Positions 43,660-57,000 of a stretch of 64,000 nt of DNA are shown piece by piece. Origin of the DNA: Macrothele yani (taxonomy: Eukaryota > Arthropoda > Arachnida > Araneae > Macrothelidae); the NCBI GenBank assembly GCA_039090855.1, contig CM077005.1:71730607-71794606 (forward strand), written 5' to 3'. How positions within the stretch are numbered: position 1 is the stretch's first letter; every line of letters begins with the position of its first letter. Below the pieces are notes generated by a model. It searched no databases. It worked only from the letters and a program-made list of their open reading frames with translations, and was not told the DNA's origin. A program made the translations under genes and the position numbers.

Positions 43660-43816
43660 GATGAGAATTTTTCCGTGACTCACTTATAAACGTGGAAAGA
43701 GCGATGACTTCTGTTTTATGTTCCTAATCCACGTCCATTGTGTGTATTAAAATTATTCTTTACTTAAGTTCAATAATGCGTGGTCCTATATACTTAGTCA
43801 TCAGAGCACAAGCATC

Positions 43817-44240
43817 TACGAGGGTTGATTGATAAGTAAGTAATCGTATAAAATAAGTTTCCGACAAAATAAAATAATAAAAGTGGTATCAAAATAAAGG
43901 AAATTTATTTCTCTTAATTATTACAACCTTATTTAGTCACCATTTACTGTTACACATTTTTTCGAAACGCTCTATTCACTGTTTCATTCCGTCCACGAAG
44001 AAAGTTTGTGGTTTGCTTTCGATCCATTTGTACACAGCAACTTCAGCTTCGGCATCGAGTGAAAAATGTTGACCTTTCAACATCTCTGTCAATTGTGGGA
44101 ACAACCAGAAGTCATACGGTGAGAAATCTGGGCTGTAAGGAGGGTGCAGAACTAGCGTGAATTTCAGGCTTGTCACTGTTTCCATTGTTTATAGACTGCA
44201 ATGTGGCCTTGCGTTGTCGTGATACAATAAATTGCTTTCA
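43817..44240 (-). pseudogene. mariner-type transposase C-terminal relic
   Basis: A minus-strand frame (43976-44185) reads LHPPYSPDFSPYDFWLFPQL, the block around the third catalytic Asp of mariner transposases, then an EAEVAVYKWIES and TFFVDGMKQ tail. One frame over, near 44190-44230, lies a degraded DNARPH region. Toward the plus-strand start, ACGAGGGTTGATTGATAAGT (43818 on) looks like a mariner terminal inverted repeat. The N-terminal half and the other terminus were not found. Confidence 0.78.
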
Positions 44241-44730
44241 TAAGTCTGTGAATTTGGATTGGCGCGCAACCTTCTAGTGTCAAAAACTCTATTACTGATT
44301 GTTGTTTTATACGTAACTCGGAGGTAGCACTCATAACTATTGAACGCTATTACGCAAGAACGTCAAACAGTGATCAGAAACTAAGCTCGTTTGCACTACA
44401 TAACATCGGCTATCGAACGCATGCGCAAACGTTTTTCTTCCCCAACTACTAGCGATGCCACGCAGTAAGAGACCTTACTTGTCAATCAATTCTCGCATGT
44501 TTTACTATTACTCAACAGAAAAAATATTGCCGCCGACATACACTGAAATAACAAATTATTCATCATCATCATCATCAACAACCATCGGACCAGATGGCAG
44601 CAGATTACGATCGTCTTATATTTTTACTACTAGAGAGTAAATGTATCAGGAACACCCAGTTCCAATGTGAAATGTACCCTTCTCAGTTACGTATGCCACT
44701 ATGACGTTGAACTGATTTTATAAACAACTC
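44241..44730. other. No gene recognised; short (CAT)n run at ~44559-44578
   Basis: The interval may include the remains of the 5' part of the mariner element. No readable domain. Confidence 0.4.
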
Positions 44731-44917
44731 AATGATCATTCGTCCGAGATGAGTCCGGGTTCGAATTCCGGTGAGGCACGGATTTTGTGTTTGTCTTACA
44801 GCACTGTCACTCTCACTTCCCGTGAACCAGTGAATATAAATTAGGGACGGGCGATTCCTTATACTCCATTGAGTGGTTCAGGATGGTCGTTAAACCCCAC
44901 CCCCCAAAAAATAAACA
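44731..44917 (+). mobile_element. tRNA-derived SINE, 5' truncated
   Basis: Plus-strand relative of the SINE at 2766-2990. It starts at the TGATCATTCGTCCG segment and keeps the B box GGTTCGAATTCC. The body includes TTGTCTTACAGCACTG and AATTAGGGACGGG, then GGTCGTTAAACCCC, ending in an A-rich tail. The A-box part is missing. The region from here to 45077 holds nothing else I can name. Confidence 0.82.
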
Positions 44918-45077
44918 ATTCACTGCAAAAGATTCAGACTTGTACTTAGCGCAGATAGCGGCAATGCAGCAAAGACTTCGATTCTTAATACTTAGAAAGA
45001 GGCATGATACTGTAGCAATAGGCTGGCAGGTGCAAGCACATCAGTAACAGCATACCTTCTCGACTGATGAAGAAGAA

Positions 45078-48000
45078 GTGCTTCGAGGGTGTACAATGGG
45101 TGGTACACAGAAAACAAAACAAACAGTCAGCGGTCTTCTTGTGGGAGGAAACGACTAGTAAACCTTCTAGGATATGCAAGAATAACTGCATCGAGGGTGT
45201 AGAAGGAGTGGTACACAAACAACGAAACAAGCTTTCAACGGTCTTCCTGTGGGAGGAAACTGCTAGTAAACCTTCTCGGATATGCAATGCAAGAATAACT
45301 GTATCGAGGGTGTACAGTGAGTGGTGCACAAACAACAAAAGAAGCAGTCGGCGGTCTTCCTGTGGGAAGAAACTGCTAGTAAACCTTCTCGGATATGCAA
45401 TGCAAGAATAACTGTATCGAGGGTGTACAGTGAGTGGTGCACAAACAACAAAAGAAGCAGTCGGCGGTCTTCCTGTGGGAGGAAACGACTAGTAAACCTT
45501 CTCGGATATGCAATGCAAGAATAACTGTATCGAGGGTGTACAGTGAGTGGTGCACAAACAACAAAACAAGCAGTCGGCGGTCTTCCTGTGGGAGGAAACG
45601 ACTAGTAAACCTTCTCGGATATACAAGAATAACTGCATCGAGGGTGTAGAAGGAGTGGTACACAAACAACGAAACAAGCAGTCAACGGTCTTCCTGTGGG
45701 AGGAAACTGCTAGTAAACCTTCTCGGATATGCAATGCAAGAATAACTGTATCGAGGGTGTACAGTGAGTGGTGCACAAACAACAAAAGAAGCAGTCGGCG
45801 GTCTTCCTGTGGGAGGAAACGACTAGTAAACCTTCTCAGATATACAAGAATAACTGTATCGAGGGTGTACAGTGAGTGGTGCACAAACAACAAAACAAGC
45901 AGTCGGCGGTCTTCCTGTGAGAGGAAACGACTAGTAAACCTTCTCGGATATACAAGAATAACTGCATCGAGGGTGTAGAGGAAGTGATACACAAACAACA
46001 AAACAAGCAGTCAACGGTCTTCCTGTGGGAGGAAACGACTAGTAAACCTTCTCGGATATACAAGAATAACTGTATCGAGGGTGTACAGTGAGTGGTGCAC
46101 AAACAACAAAACAAGCAGTCGGCGGTCTTCCTGTGAGAGGAAACGACTAGTAAACCTTCTCGGATATACAAGAATAACTGCATCGAGGGTGTAGAGGAAG
46201 TGATACACAAACAACAAAACAAGCAGTCAACGGTCTTCCTGTGGGAGGAAACGACTAGTAAACCTTCTCGGATATACAAGAATAACTGTATCGAGGGTGT
46301 ACAGTGAGTGGTGCACAAACAACAAAACAAGCAGTCGGCGGTCTTCCTGTGAGAGGAAACGACTAGTAAACCTTCTCGGATATACAAGAATAACTGTATC
46401 GAGGGTGTACAGTGAGTGGTGCACAAACAACAAAACAAGCAGTCGGCGGTCTTCCTGTGGGAGGAAACGACTAGTAAACCTTCTCGGATATACAAGAATA
46501 ACTGTATCGAGGGTGTACAGTGAGTGGTGCACAAACAACAAAACAAGCAGTCGGCGGTCTTCCTGTGAGAGGAAACGACTAGTAAACCTTCTCGGATATA
46601 CAAGAATAACTGCATCGAGGGTGTAGAGGGAGTGATACACAAACAACTAAACAAACAGTCAACGGTCTTCCTGTGGGAGGAAACGACTAGTAAACCTTCT
46701 CGGATATACAAGAATAACTGTATCGAGGGTGTAGAAGGAGTAGTACACAAACAACGAAACAAGCAGTCAACGGTCTTCCTGTGGGAGGAAACTGCTAGTA
46801 AACCTTCTCGGATATGCAATGCAAGAATAACTGTATCGAGGGTGTACAGTGAGTGGTGCACAAACAACAAAAGAAGCAGTCGGCGGTCTTCCTGTGGGAG
46901 GAAACGACTAGTAAACCTTCTCGGATATACAAGAATAACTGCATCGAGGGTGTAGAGGGAGTGATACACAAACAACAAAACAAGCAGTCAACGGTCTTCC
47001 TGTGGGAGGAAACGACTAATAAACCTTCTCGGATATACAAGAATTACTGTATCGAGGGTGTAGAAGGAGTGGTACACAAACAACGAAACAAGCAGTCAAT
47101 GGTCTTCCTGTGGGAGGAAACTGCTAGTAAACCTTCTCGGATATGCAATGCAAGAATAACTGTATCGAGGGTGTACAGTGAGTGGTGCACAAACAACAAA
47201 AGAAGCAGTCGGCGGTCTTCCTGTGGGAGGAAACGACTAGTAAACCTTCTCGGATATACAAAAATAACTGTATCGAGGGTGTAGAAGGAGTGGTACACAA
47301 ACAACGAAACAAGCAGTCAACGGTCTTCCTGTGGGAGGAAACGGCTAGTAAACCTTCTCGGATATGCAATGCAAGAATAACTGTATCTAGGGTGTACAGT
47401 GAGTGGTACACAAACAACAAAAGAAGCAGTCAACGGTCTTCCTGTGGGAGGAACCTTCTCGGATATGCAAGAATAACTGTATCGAGGGTGTACAGTGAGT
47501 GGTGCACAAACAACAAAACAAGCAGTCAGCGGTCTTCCTGTGGGAAGAAACGACTAGTAAACCTTCTCGGATATACAAGAATAACTGTATCGAGGGTGTA
47601 GAAGGAGTGGTACCACAAAAAACGAAACAAGCAGTCAACGGTCTTCCTGTTTGAGGAAACAGTTAGTAAACCTTCTCGTATATGAAATGCAAGAATAACT
47701 GTATCTAGGGTGTACAGTGAGTGGTACACAAACAAATCAAACAGTCAGCGGACTTCTTGTGGGAGGAAACGACTGTTAAACCTTGTCGGATATGCAAGAA
47801 TAACTGTATTGAGGGTGTACAGTGAGTGGTACACAAACAAATCAAACAGTCAGCGGACTTCTTGTGGGAGGGAACGACTAGTAAACCTTCTGGGATATTC
47901 AAGAATAACTGTATCGAGGGTGTACAGTGAGTGGTGCACAAACAACAAAACAAGCAGTCAGCGGTCTTCCTGTGGGAGGAAACGACTTGTAAACCTTCTC

Positions 48001-51000
48001 GGATATGCAATGCAAGAATCACTGTATCTAGGGTGTGCAGTGAGTGGTACACAAACAAATCAAACAGTCAGCGGACTTCTTGTGGGAGGAAACGACTATT
48101 AAACCTTGTTGGATATGCAAGAATAACTGTATTGAGGGTGTACAGTAAGTGGTACACAAACAAATCAAACAGTCAGCGGACTTCTTGTGGGAGGGAACGA
48201 CTAGTAAACCTTCTGTTATATTCAAGAATAACTGTATCGAGGGTGTACAGTGAGTGGTGCACAAACAACAAAACAAGCAGTCAGCGGTCTTCCTGTGGGA
48301 GGAAACGACTTGTAAACCTTCTCGGATATGCAATGCAAAAATCACTGTATCTAGGGTGTGCAGTGAGTGGTACACAAACAAATCAAACAGTCAGCGGACT
48401 TCTTGTGGGAGGAAACGACTGTTAAACCTTGTCGGATATGCAAGAATAACTGTATTGAGGGTGTACAGTGAGTGGTACACAAACAAATCAAACAGTCAGC
48501 GGTCTTCTTGTGGGAGGGAACGACTAGTAAACCTTCTGGGATATTCAAGAATAACTGTATCGAGGGTGTACAGTGAGTGGTGCACAAACAACAAAACAAG
48601 CAGTCTGCGGTCTTCCTGTGGGAAGAAACGACTAGTAAACCTTTTCGGATATACAAGAATAACTGTATCGAGGGTGTTGAAGGAGTGGTACACAAACAAC
48701 GAAACAAGCAGTCAACGGTCTTCCTGTGGGAGGAAACGGCTAGTAAACCTTCTCGGATATGCAATGCAAGAATAACTGTATCTAGGGTGTACAGTGAGTG
48801 GTACACAAACAAATCAAACAGTCAGCGGACTTCTTGTGGGAGGAAACGACTATTAAACCTTTCCGGATATGCAAGAATAACTGCATCGAGGGTGTAGATG
48901 GAGTGATACACAAACAACAAAACAAGCAGTCAACGGTCTTCCTGTGGGAGGAACCTTCTCGGATATGCAAGAATAACTGTATCGAGGGTGTACAGTGAGT
49001 GGTACACAAACAAATCAAACAGTCAGCGGACTTCTTGTGGGAGGAAACGACTATTAAACCTTTCCGGATATGCAAAAATAACTGCATCGATGGTGTAGAT
49101 GGAGTGATACACAAACAACAAAACAAGCAGTCAACGGTCTTCCTGTGGGAAGAACCTTCTCGGATATGCAAGAATAACTGTATCTAGGGTGTACAGTGAG
49201 TGGTACACAAACAAATCAAACAGTCAGCGGACTTCTTGTGGGAGGAAACGACTATTAAACCTTTCCGGATATGCAAGAATAACTGCATCGAGGGTGTAGA
49301 TGGAGTGATACACAAACAACAAAACAAGCAGTCAACGGTCTTCCTGTGGGAGGAAACTTCTCGGATATGCAAGAACAACTGTATCTAGGGTGTACAGTGA
49401 GTGGTACACAAACAAATCAAACAGTCAGCGGACTTCTTGTGGGAGGAAACGACTATTAAACCTTTCCGGATATGCAAGAATAACTGCATCGAGGGTGTAG
49501 ATGGAGTGATACACAAACAACAAAACAAGCAGTCAACGGTCTTCCTGTGGGAAGAACCTTCTCGGATATGCAAGAATAACTGTATCGAGGGTGTACAGTG
49601 AGTGGTGCACAAACAACAAAACAAGCAGTCAACGGTCTTCCTGTGGGAGGAACCTTCTCGGATATGCAAGAATAACTGTATCTAGGGTGTACAGTGAGTG
49701 GTACACAAACAAATCAAACAGTCAGCGGACTTATTGTGGGAGGAAACGACTATTAAACCTTTCCGGATATGCAAGAATAACTGCATCGAGGGTGTAGATG
49801 GAGTGATACACAAACAACAAAACAAGCAGTCAACGGTCTTCCTGTGGGAGGAACCTTCTCGGATATGCAAGAATAACTGTATCGAGGGTGTACAGTGAGT
49901 GGTGCACAAACAACAAAACAAGCAGTCAACGGTCTTCCTGTGGGAGGAAACTTCTCGGATATGCAAGAATAACTGTATCTAGGGTGTACAGTGAGTGGTA
50001 CACAAACAAATCAAACAGTCAGCGGACTTCTTGTGGGAGGAAACGACTATTAAACCTTTCCGGATATGCAAGAATAACTGTATTGAGGGTGTACAGTGAG
50101 TGGTACACAAACAAATCAAACAGTCAGCGGACTTCTTGTTGGAGGGAACGACTAGTAAACCTTCTGGGATATTCAAGAATAACTGTATCGAGGGTGTACA
50201 GTGAGTGGTGCACAAACAACAAAACAAGCAGTCAGCGGTCTTCCTGTGGGAGGAAACGACTTGTAAACCTTCTCGGATATGCAATGCAAGAATCACTGTA
50301 TCTAGGGTGTGCAGTGAGTGGTACACAAACAAATCAAACAGTCAGCGGACTTCTTGTGGGAGGAAACGACTATTAAACCTTGTTGGATATGCAAGAATAA
50401 CTGTATTGAGGGTGTACAGTGAGTGGTACACAAACAAATCAAACAGTCAGCGGACTTCTTGTGGGAGGGAACGACTAGTAAACCTTCTGGGATATTCAAG
50501 AATAACTGTATCGAGGGTGTACAGTGAGTGGTGCACAAACAACAAAACAAGCAGTCAGCGGTCTTCCTGTGGGAGGAAACGACTTGTAAACCTTCTCGGA
50601 TATGCAATGCAAAAATCACTGTATCTAGGGTGTGCAGTGAGTGGTACACAAACAAATCAAACAGTCAGCGGACTTCTTGTGGGAGGAAACGACTGTTAAA
50701 CCTTGTCGGATATGCAAGAATAACTGTATTGAGGGTGTACAGTGAGTGGTACACAAACAAATCAAACAGTCAGCGGACTTCTTGTGGGAGGGAACGACTA
50801 GTAAACCTTCTGGGATATTCAAGAATAACTGTATCGAGGGTGTACAGTGAGTGGTGCACAAACAACAAAACAAGCAGTCTGCGGTCTTCCTGTGGGAAGA
50901 AACGACTAGTAAACCTTTTCGGATATACAAGAATAACTGTATCGAGGGTGTTGAAGGAGTGGTACACAAACAACGAAACAAGCAGTCAACGGTCTTCCTG

Positions 51001-54000
51001 TGGGAGGAAACGGCTAGTAAACCTTCTCGGATATGCAATGCAAGAATAACTGTATCTAGGGTGTACAGTGAGTGGTACACAAACAAATCAAACAGTCAGC
51101 GGACTTCTTGTGGGAGGAAACGACTATTAAACCTTTCCGGATATGCAAGAATAACTGCATCGAGGGTGTAGATGGAGTGATACACAAACAACAAAACAAG
51201 CAGTCAACGGTCTTCCTGTGGGAGGAACCTTCTCGGATATGCAAGAATAACTGTATCTAGGGTGTACAGTGAGTGGTACACAAACAAATCAAACAGTCAG
51301 CGGACTTCTTGTGGGAGGAAACGACTATTAAACCTTTCCGGATATGCAAGAATAACTGCATCGAGGGTGTAGATGGAGTGATACACAAACAACAAAACAA
51401 GCAGTCAACGGTCTTCCTGTGGGAGGAACCTTCTCGGATATGCCAGAATAACTGTATCGAGGGTGTACAGTGAGTGGTGCACAAACAACAAAACAAGCAG
51501 TCAACGGTCTTCCTGTGGGAGGAACCTTCTCGGATATGCCAGAATAACTGTATCGAGGGTGTACAGTGAGTGGTGCACAAACAACAAAACAAGCAGTCAA
51601 CGGTCTTCCTGTGGGAGGAACCTTCTCGGATATGCAAGAATAACTGTATCGAGGTTGTACAGTGAGTGGTGCACAAACAACAAAACAAGCAGTTGGCGGT
51701 CTTCCTGTGGGAGGAAACGACTAGTAAACCTTCTCGGATATACAAGAATAACTACATCGAGGGTGTAGAGGGAGTGATACACAAACAACAAAACAAGCAG
51801 TCAACGGTCTTCCTGTGGGAGGAACCTTCTCGGATATGCAAGAATAACTGTACCGAGGGTGTACAGTGAGTGGTACACAAACAACAAAACAAGCAGTCGG
51901 CGGTCTTCCTGTGGGAGGAAACGACTAGTAAACCTTCTCGGATATGCAAGAATAACTGTATCGAGGTTTTACAGTGAGTGGTGCACAAACAACAAAACAA
52001 GCAGTCAACGGTCTTCCTGTGGGAGGAACCTTCTCGGATATGCAAGAATAACTGTATCGAGGTTGTACAGTGAGTGGTGCACAAACAACAAAACAAGCAG
52101 TCGGCGGTCTTCCTGTGGGAGGAAACGACTAGTAAACCTTCTCGGATATACAAGAATAACTGCATCGAGGGTGTAGAGGGAGTGATACACAAACAACAAA
52201 ACAAGCAGTTAACGGTCTTCCTGTGGGAGGAACCTTCTCGGATATGCAAGAACAACTGTACCGAGGGTGTACAGTGAGTGGTACACAAACAACAAAACAA
52301 GCAGTCAACGGTCGTCCTGTGGGAGGAACCTTCTCGGATATGCAAGAATAACTGTATCGAGGTTGTACAGTGAGTGGTGCACAAACAACAAAACAAGCAG
52401 TCGGCGGTCTTCCTGTGGGAGGAAACGACTAGTAAACCTTCTCGGATATACAAGAATAACTGCATCGAGGGTGTAGATGGAGTGATACACAAACAACAAA
52501 ACAAGCAGTCAACGGTCTTCCTGTGGGAGGAACCTTCTCGGATATGCAAGAATAACTGTATCGAGGGTGTACAAAGAGTGGTGCACAAACAACAATACAA
52601 GCAGTCAACGGTCTTCCCGTGGGAGGAAACGACTAGTAAACCTTTTCGGATATGCAATGCAAGAATAACTGTATCGAGGGTGTACAGTGAGCGGTACACA
52701 AACAACAAAACAAGAAGTCAACGGTCTTCCTGTGGGAGGAAACGACTAGTAAACCTTTCCGGATATACAAGAATAACTGTATCGAGGGTGTAGAAGGAGT
52801 GGTACACAAACAACGAAACAAGCAGTCAACGGTCTTCCTGTGGGAGGAAACGGTTAGTAAACCTTCTCGGATATGCAATGCAAGAATAACTCTATCTAGG
52901 GTGTACAGTGGGTGGTACACAAACAAATTAAAAACGGTCAGCGGACTTCTTGTGGGAGGAAACGACTAGTAAACCTTCTGGGATATGAAAGAATAACTGT
53001 ATCGAGGGTGTACAGTGAGTAATGCAGAAACAACAAAACAAGCAGACAGCGGTCTTCCTGTGGGAGGAAACGACTAGTAAACCTTCTCGGATATACAAGA
53101 ATAACTGTATCGAGGGTGTAGAAGGAGTGGTACACAAACAACGAAACAAGCAGTCAACGGTCTTCCTGTGGGAGGAAACGGTTAGTAAACCTTCTCGTAT
53201 ATGAAATGCAAGAATAACTGTATCTAGGGTGTACAGTGAGTGGTGCACAAACAAATCAAACAGTCAGCGGTCTTCTTGTGGGAGAAACGACTGTTAAACC
53301 TTGTCGGATATGCAAGAATAACTGTATTGAGGGTGTACAGTGCGTGGTACACAAACAAATCAAACAGTCAGCGGACTTCTTGTGGGAGGGAACGACTAGT
53401 AAACCTTCTGGGATATGCAAGAATAACTGTATCGAGGGTGTACAGTGAGTGGTGCACAAACAACAAAACAAGCAGTCAGCGTTCTTCCTGTGGGAGGAAA
53501 CGATTAGTAAACCTTCTCGGATATGCAATGCAAGAATCACTGTATCTAGGGTGTACAATGAGTGGTACACAAACAAATCGAACAGTCAGCGGACTTCTTG
53601 TGGGAGGAAACGACTATTAAACCTTCTCGGATATGCAAGAATAACTGTATTGAGGGTGTACAGTGAGTTGTACAGAAACAAATCAAACAGTCAGCGGACT
53701 TCTAGTGGGAGGAAACGACTAGTAAACCTTCTCGGATATGCAAGAATAACTGTATCGAGGATGTACAGTGAGTTGTGCACAAACAACAAAACAAGCAGTC
53801 GGCGGTCTTCCTGTGAGAGGAAACGACTAGTAAACCTTCTCGGATATACAAGAATAACTGCATCGAGGGTGTAGAGGGAGTGATACACAAACAACTAAAC
53901 AAGCAGTCAACGGTCTTCCTGTGGGAGGAAACGACTAGTAAACCTTCTCGGATATACAAGAATAACTGTATCGAGGGTGTAGAAGGAGTGGTACACAAAC

Positions 54001-57000
54001 AACGAAACAAGCAGTCAACGGTCTTCCTGTGGGAGGAAACTGCTAGTAAACCTTCTCGGATATGCAATGCAAGAATAACTGTATCGAGGGTGTACAGTGA
54101 GTGGTGCACAAACAACAAAAGAAGCAGTCGGCGGTCTTCCTGTGGGAGGAAACGACTAGTAAACCTTCTCGGATATACAAGAATAACTGCATCGAGGGTG
54201 TAGAGGGAGTGATACACAAACAACAAAACAAGCAGTCAACGGTCTTCCTGTGGGAGGAAACGACTAATAAACCTTCTCGGATATACAAGAATTACTGTAT
54301 CGAGGGTGTAGAAGGAGTGGTACACAAACAACGAAACAAGCAGTCAATGGTCTTCCTGTGGGAGGAAACTGCTAGTAAACCTTCTCGGATATGCAATGCA
54401 AGAATAACTGTATCGAGGGTGTACAGTGAGTGGTGCACAAACAACAAAAGAAGCAGTCGGCGGTCTTCCTGTGGGAGGAAACGACTAGTAAACCTTTCCG
54501 GATATACAAGAATAACTGTATCGAGGGTGTAGAAGGAGTGGTACACAAACAACGAAACAAGCAGTCAACGGTCTTCCTGTGGGAGGAAACGGCTAGTAAA
54601 CCTTCTCGGATATGCAATGCAAGAATAACTGTATCTAGGGTGTACAGTGAGTGGTACACAAACAACAAAAGAAGCAGTCAACGGTCTTCTTGTGGGAGGA
54701 AACGACTAGTAAACCTTATGGGATATGCAAGAATAACTGTATCGAGGGTGTACAGTGAGTGGTGCACAAACAACAAAACAAGCAGTCAGCGGTCTTCCTG
54801 TGGGAAGAAACGACTAGTAAACCTTCTCGGATATACAAGAATAACTGTATCGAGGGTGTAGAAGGAGTGGTACACAAACAACGAAACAAGCAGTCAACGG
54901 TCTTCCTGTTTGAGGAAACGGTTAGTAAACCTTCTCGTATATGAAATGCAAGAATAACTGTATCTAGGGTGTACAGTGAGTGGTACACAAACAAATCAAA
55001 CAGTCAGCGGACTTCTTGTGGGAGGAAACGACTGTTAAACCTTGTCGGATATGCAAGAATAACTGTATTGAGGGTGTACAGTGCGTGGTACACAAACAAA
55101 TCAAACAGTCAGCGGACTTCTTGTGGGAGGGAACGACTAGTAAACCTTCTGGGATATGCAAGAATAACTGTATCGAGGGTGTACAGTGAGTGGTGCACAA
55201 ACAACAAAACAAGCAGTCAGCGTTCTTCCTGTGGGAGGAAACGATTAGTAAACCTTCTCGGATATGCAATGCAAGAATCACTGTATCTAGGGTGTACAAT
55301 GAGTGGTACACAAACAAATCGAACAGTCAGCGGACTTCTTGTGGGAGGAAACGACTATTAAACCTTCTCGGATATGCAAGAATAACTGTATTGAGGGTGT
55401 ACAGTGAGTTGTACAGAAACAAATCAAACAGTCAGCGGACTTCTTGTGGGAGGAAACGACTAGTAAACCTTCTCGGATATGCAAGAATAACTGTATCGAG
55501 GATGTACAGTGAGTTGTGCACAAACAACAAAACAAGCAGTCGGCGGTCTTCCTGTGAGAGGAAACGACTAGTAAACCTTCTCGGATATACAAGAATAACT
55601 GCATCGAGGGTGTAGAGGGAGTGATACACAAACAACTAAACAAGCAGTCAACGGTCTTCCTGTGGGAGGAAACGACTAGTAAACCTTCTCGGATATACAA
55701 GAATAACTGTATCGAGGGTGTAGAAGGAGTGGTACACAAACAACGAAACAAGCAGTCAACGGTCTTCCTGTGGGAGGAAACTGCTAGTAAACCTTCTCGG
55801 ATATGCAATGCAAGAATAACTGTATCGAGGGTGTACAGTGAGTGGTGCACAAACAACAAAAGAAGCAGTCGGCGGTCTTCCTGTGGGAGGAAACGACTAG
55901 TAAACCTTCTCGGATATACAAGAATAACTGCATCGAGGGTGTAGAGGGAGTGATACACAAACAACAAAACAAGCAGTCAACGGTCTTCCTGTGGGAGGAA
56001 ACGACTAATAAACCTTCTCGGATATACAAGAATTACTGTATCGAGGGTGTAGAAGGAGTGGTACACAAACAACGAAACAAGCAGTCAACGGTCTTCCTGT
56101 GGGAGGAAACGGCTAGTAAACCTTCTCGGATATGCAATGCAAGAATAACTGTATCTAGGGTGTACAGTGAGTGGTACACAAACAACAAAAGAAGCAGTCA
56201 ACGGTCTTCCTGTGGGAGGAACCTTCTCGGATATGCAAGAATAACTGTATCGAGGGTGTACAGTGAGTGGTGCACAAACAACAAAACAAGCAGTCAGCGG
56301 TCTTCCTGTGGGAAGAAACGACTAGTAAACCTTCTCGGATATACAAGAATAACTGTATCGAGGGTGTAGAAGGAGTGGTACACAAAAAACGAAACAAGCA
56401 GTCAACGGTCTTCCTGTTTGAGGAAACGGTTAGTAAACCTTCTCGTATATGAAATGCAAGAATAACTGTATCTAGGGTGTACAGTGAGTGGTACACAAAC
56501 AACAAAAGAAGCAGTCAACGGTCTTCTTGTGGGAGGAAACGACTGTTAAACCTTGTCGGATATGCAAGAATAACTGTATTGAGGGTGTACAGTGAGTGGT
56601 ACACAAACAAATCAAACAGTCAGCGGACTTCTTGTGGGAGGGAACGACTAGTAAACCTTCTGGGATATTCAAGAATAACTGTATCGAGGGTGTAGAGTGA
56701 GTGGTGCACAAACAACAAAACAAGCAGTCAACGGTCTTCCTGTGGGAGGAAACGACTAGTAAACCTTCTCGGATATGCAATGCAAGAATAACTGTATCGA
56801 GGGTGTACAGTGAGTGGTGCACAAACAACAAAACAAGCAGTCAACGGTCTTCCTGTGGGAGGAACCTTCTCGGATATGCAAGAATAACTGTATCTAGGGT
56901 GTACAGTGAGTGGTACACAAACAAATCAAACAGTCAGCGGACTTCTTGTGGGAGGAAACGACTATTAAACCTTTCCGGATATGCAAGAATAACTGCATCG

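Larger units (their letters stand above)
37391..43719. mobile_element. Foldback element with tRNA-like sequence in each arm and a satellite-expanded right arm
   Basis: The left arm 37391-37638 is the inverted copy of the right arm, which consists of 37676-37824 and, after the satellite, 43621-43719. Both arms read outward as: GTTCAGTTGCTGTTTACC, GGTGAATCCCCAG, TGCGGGG, GGTTTGG, TCTGGAGAA, a tRNA-like sequence, then GATGAGAATTTTTCC and ACGTGGAAAGAGCGATGACT. The spacer is 37639-37675. Without the array the element would be ~535 bp. An 11-bp direct repeat TTCTTTACTTA occurs at 37379-37389 and 43756-43766, which may be a target duplication, though 36 unmatched bases lie before the right one. No transposase is present. 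Confidence 0.78.
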
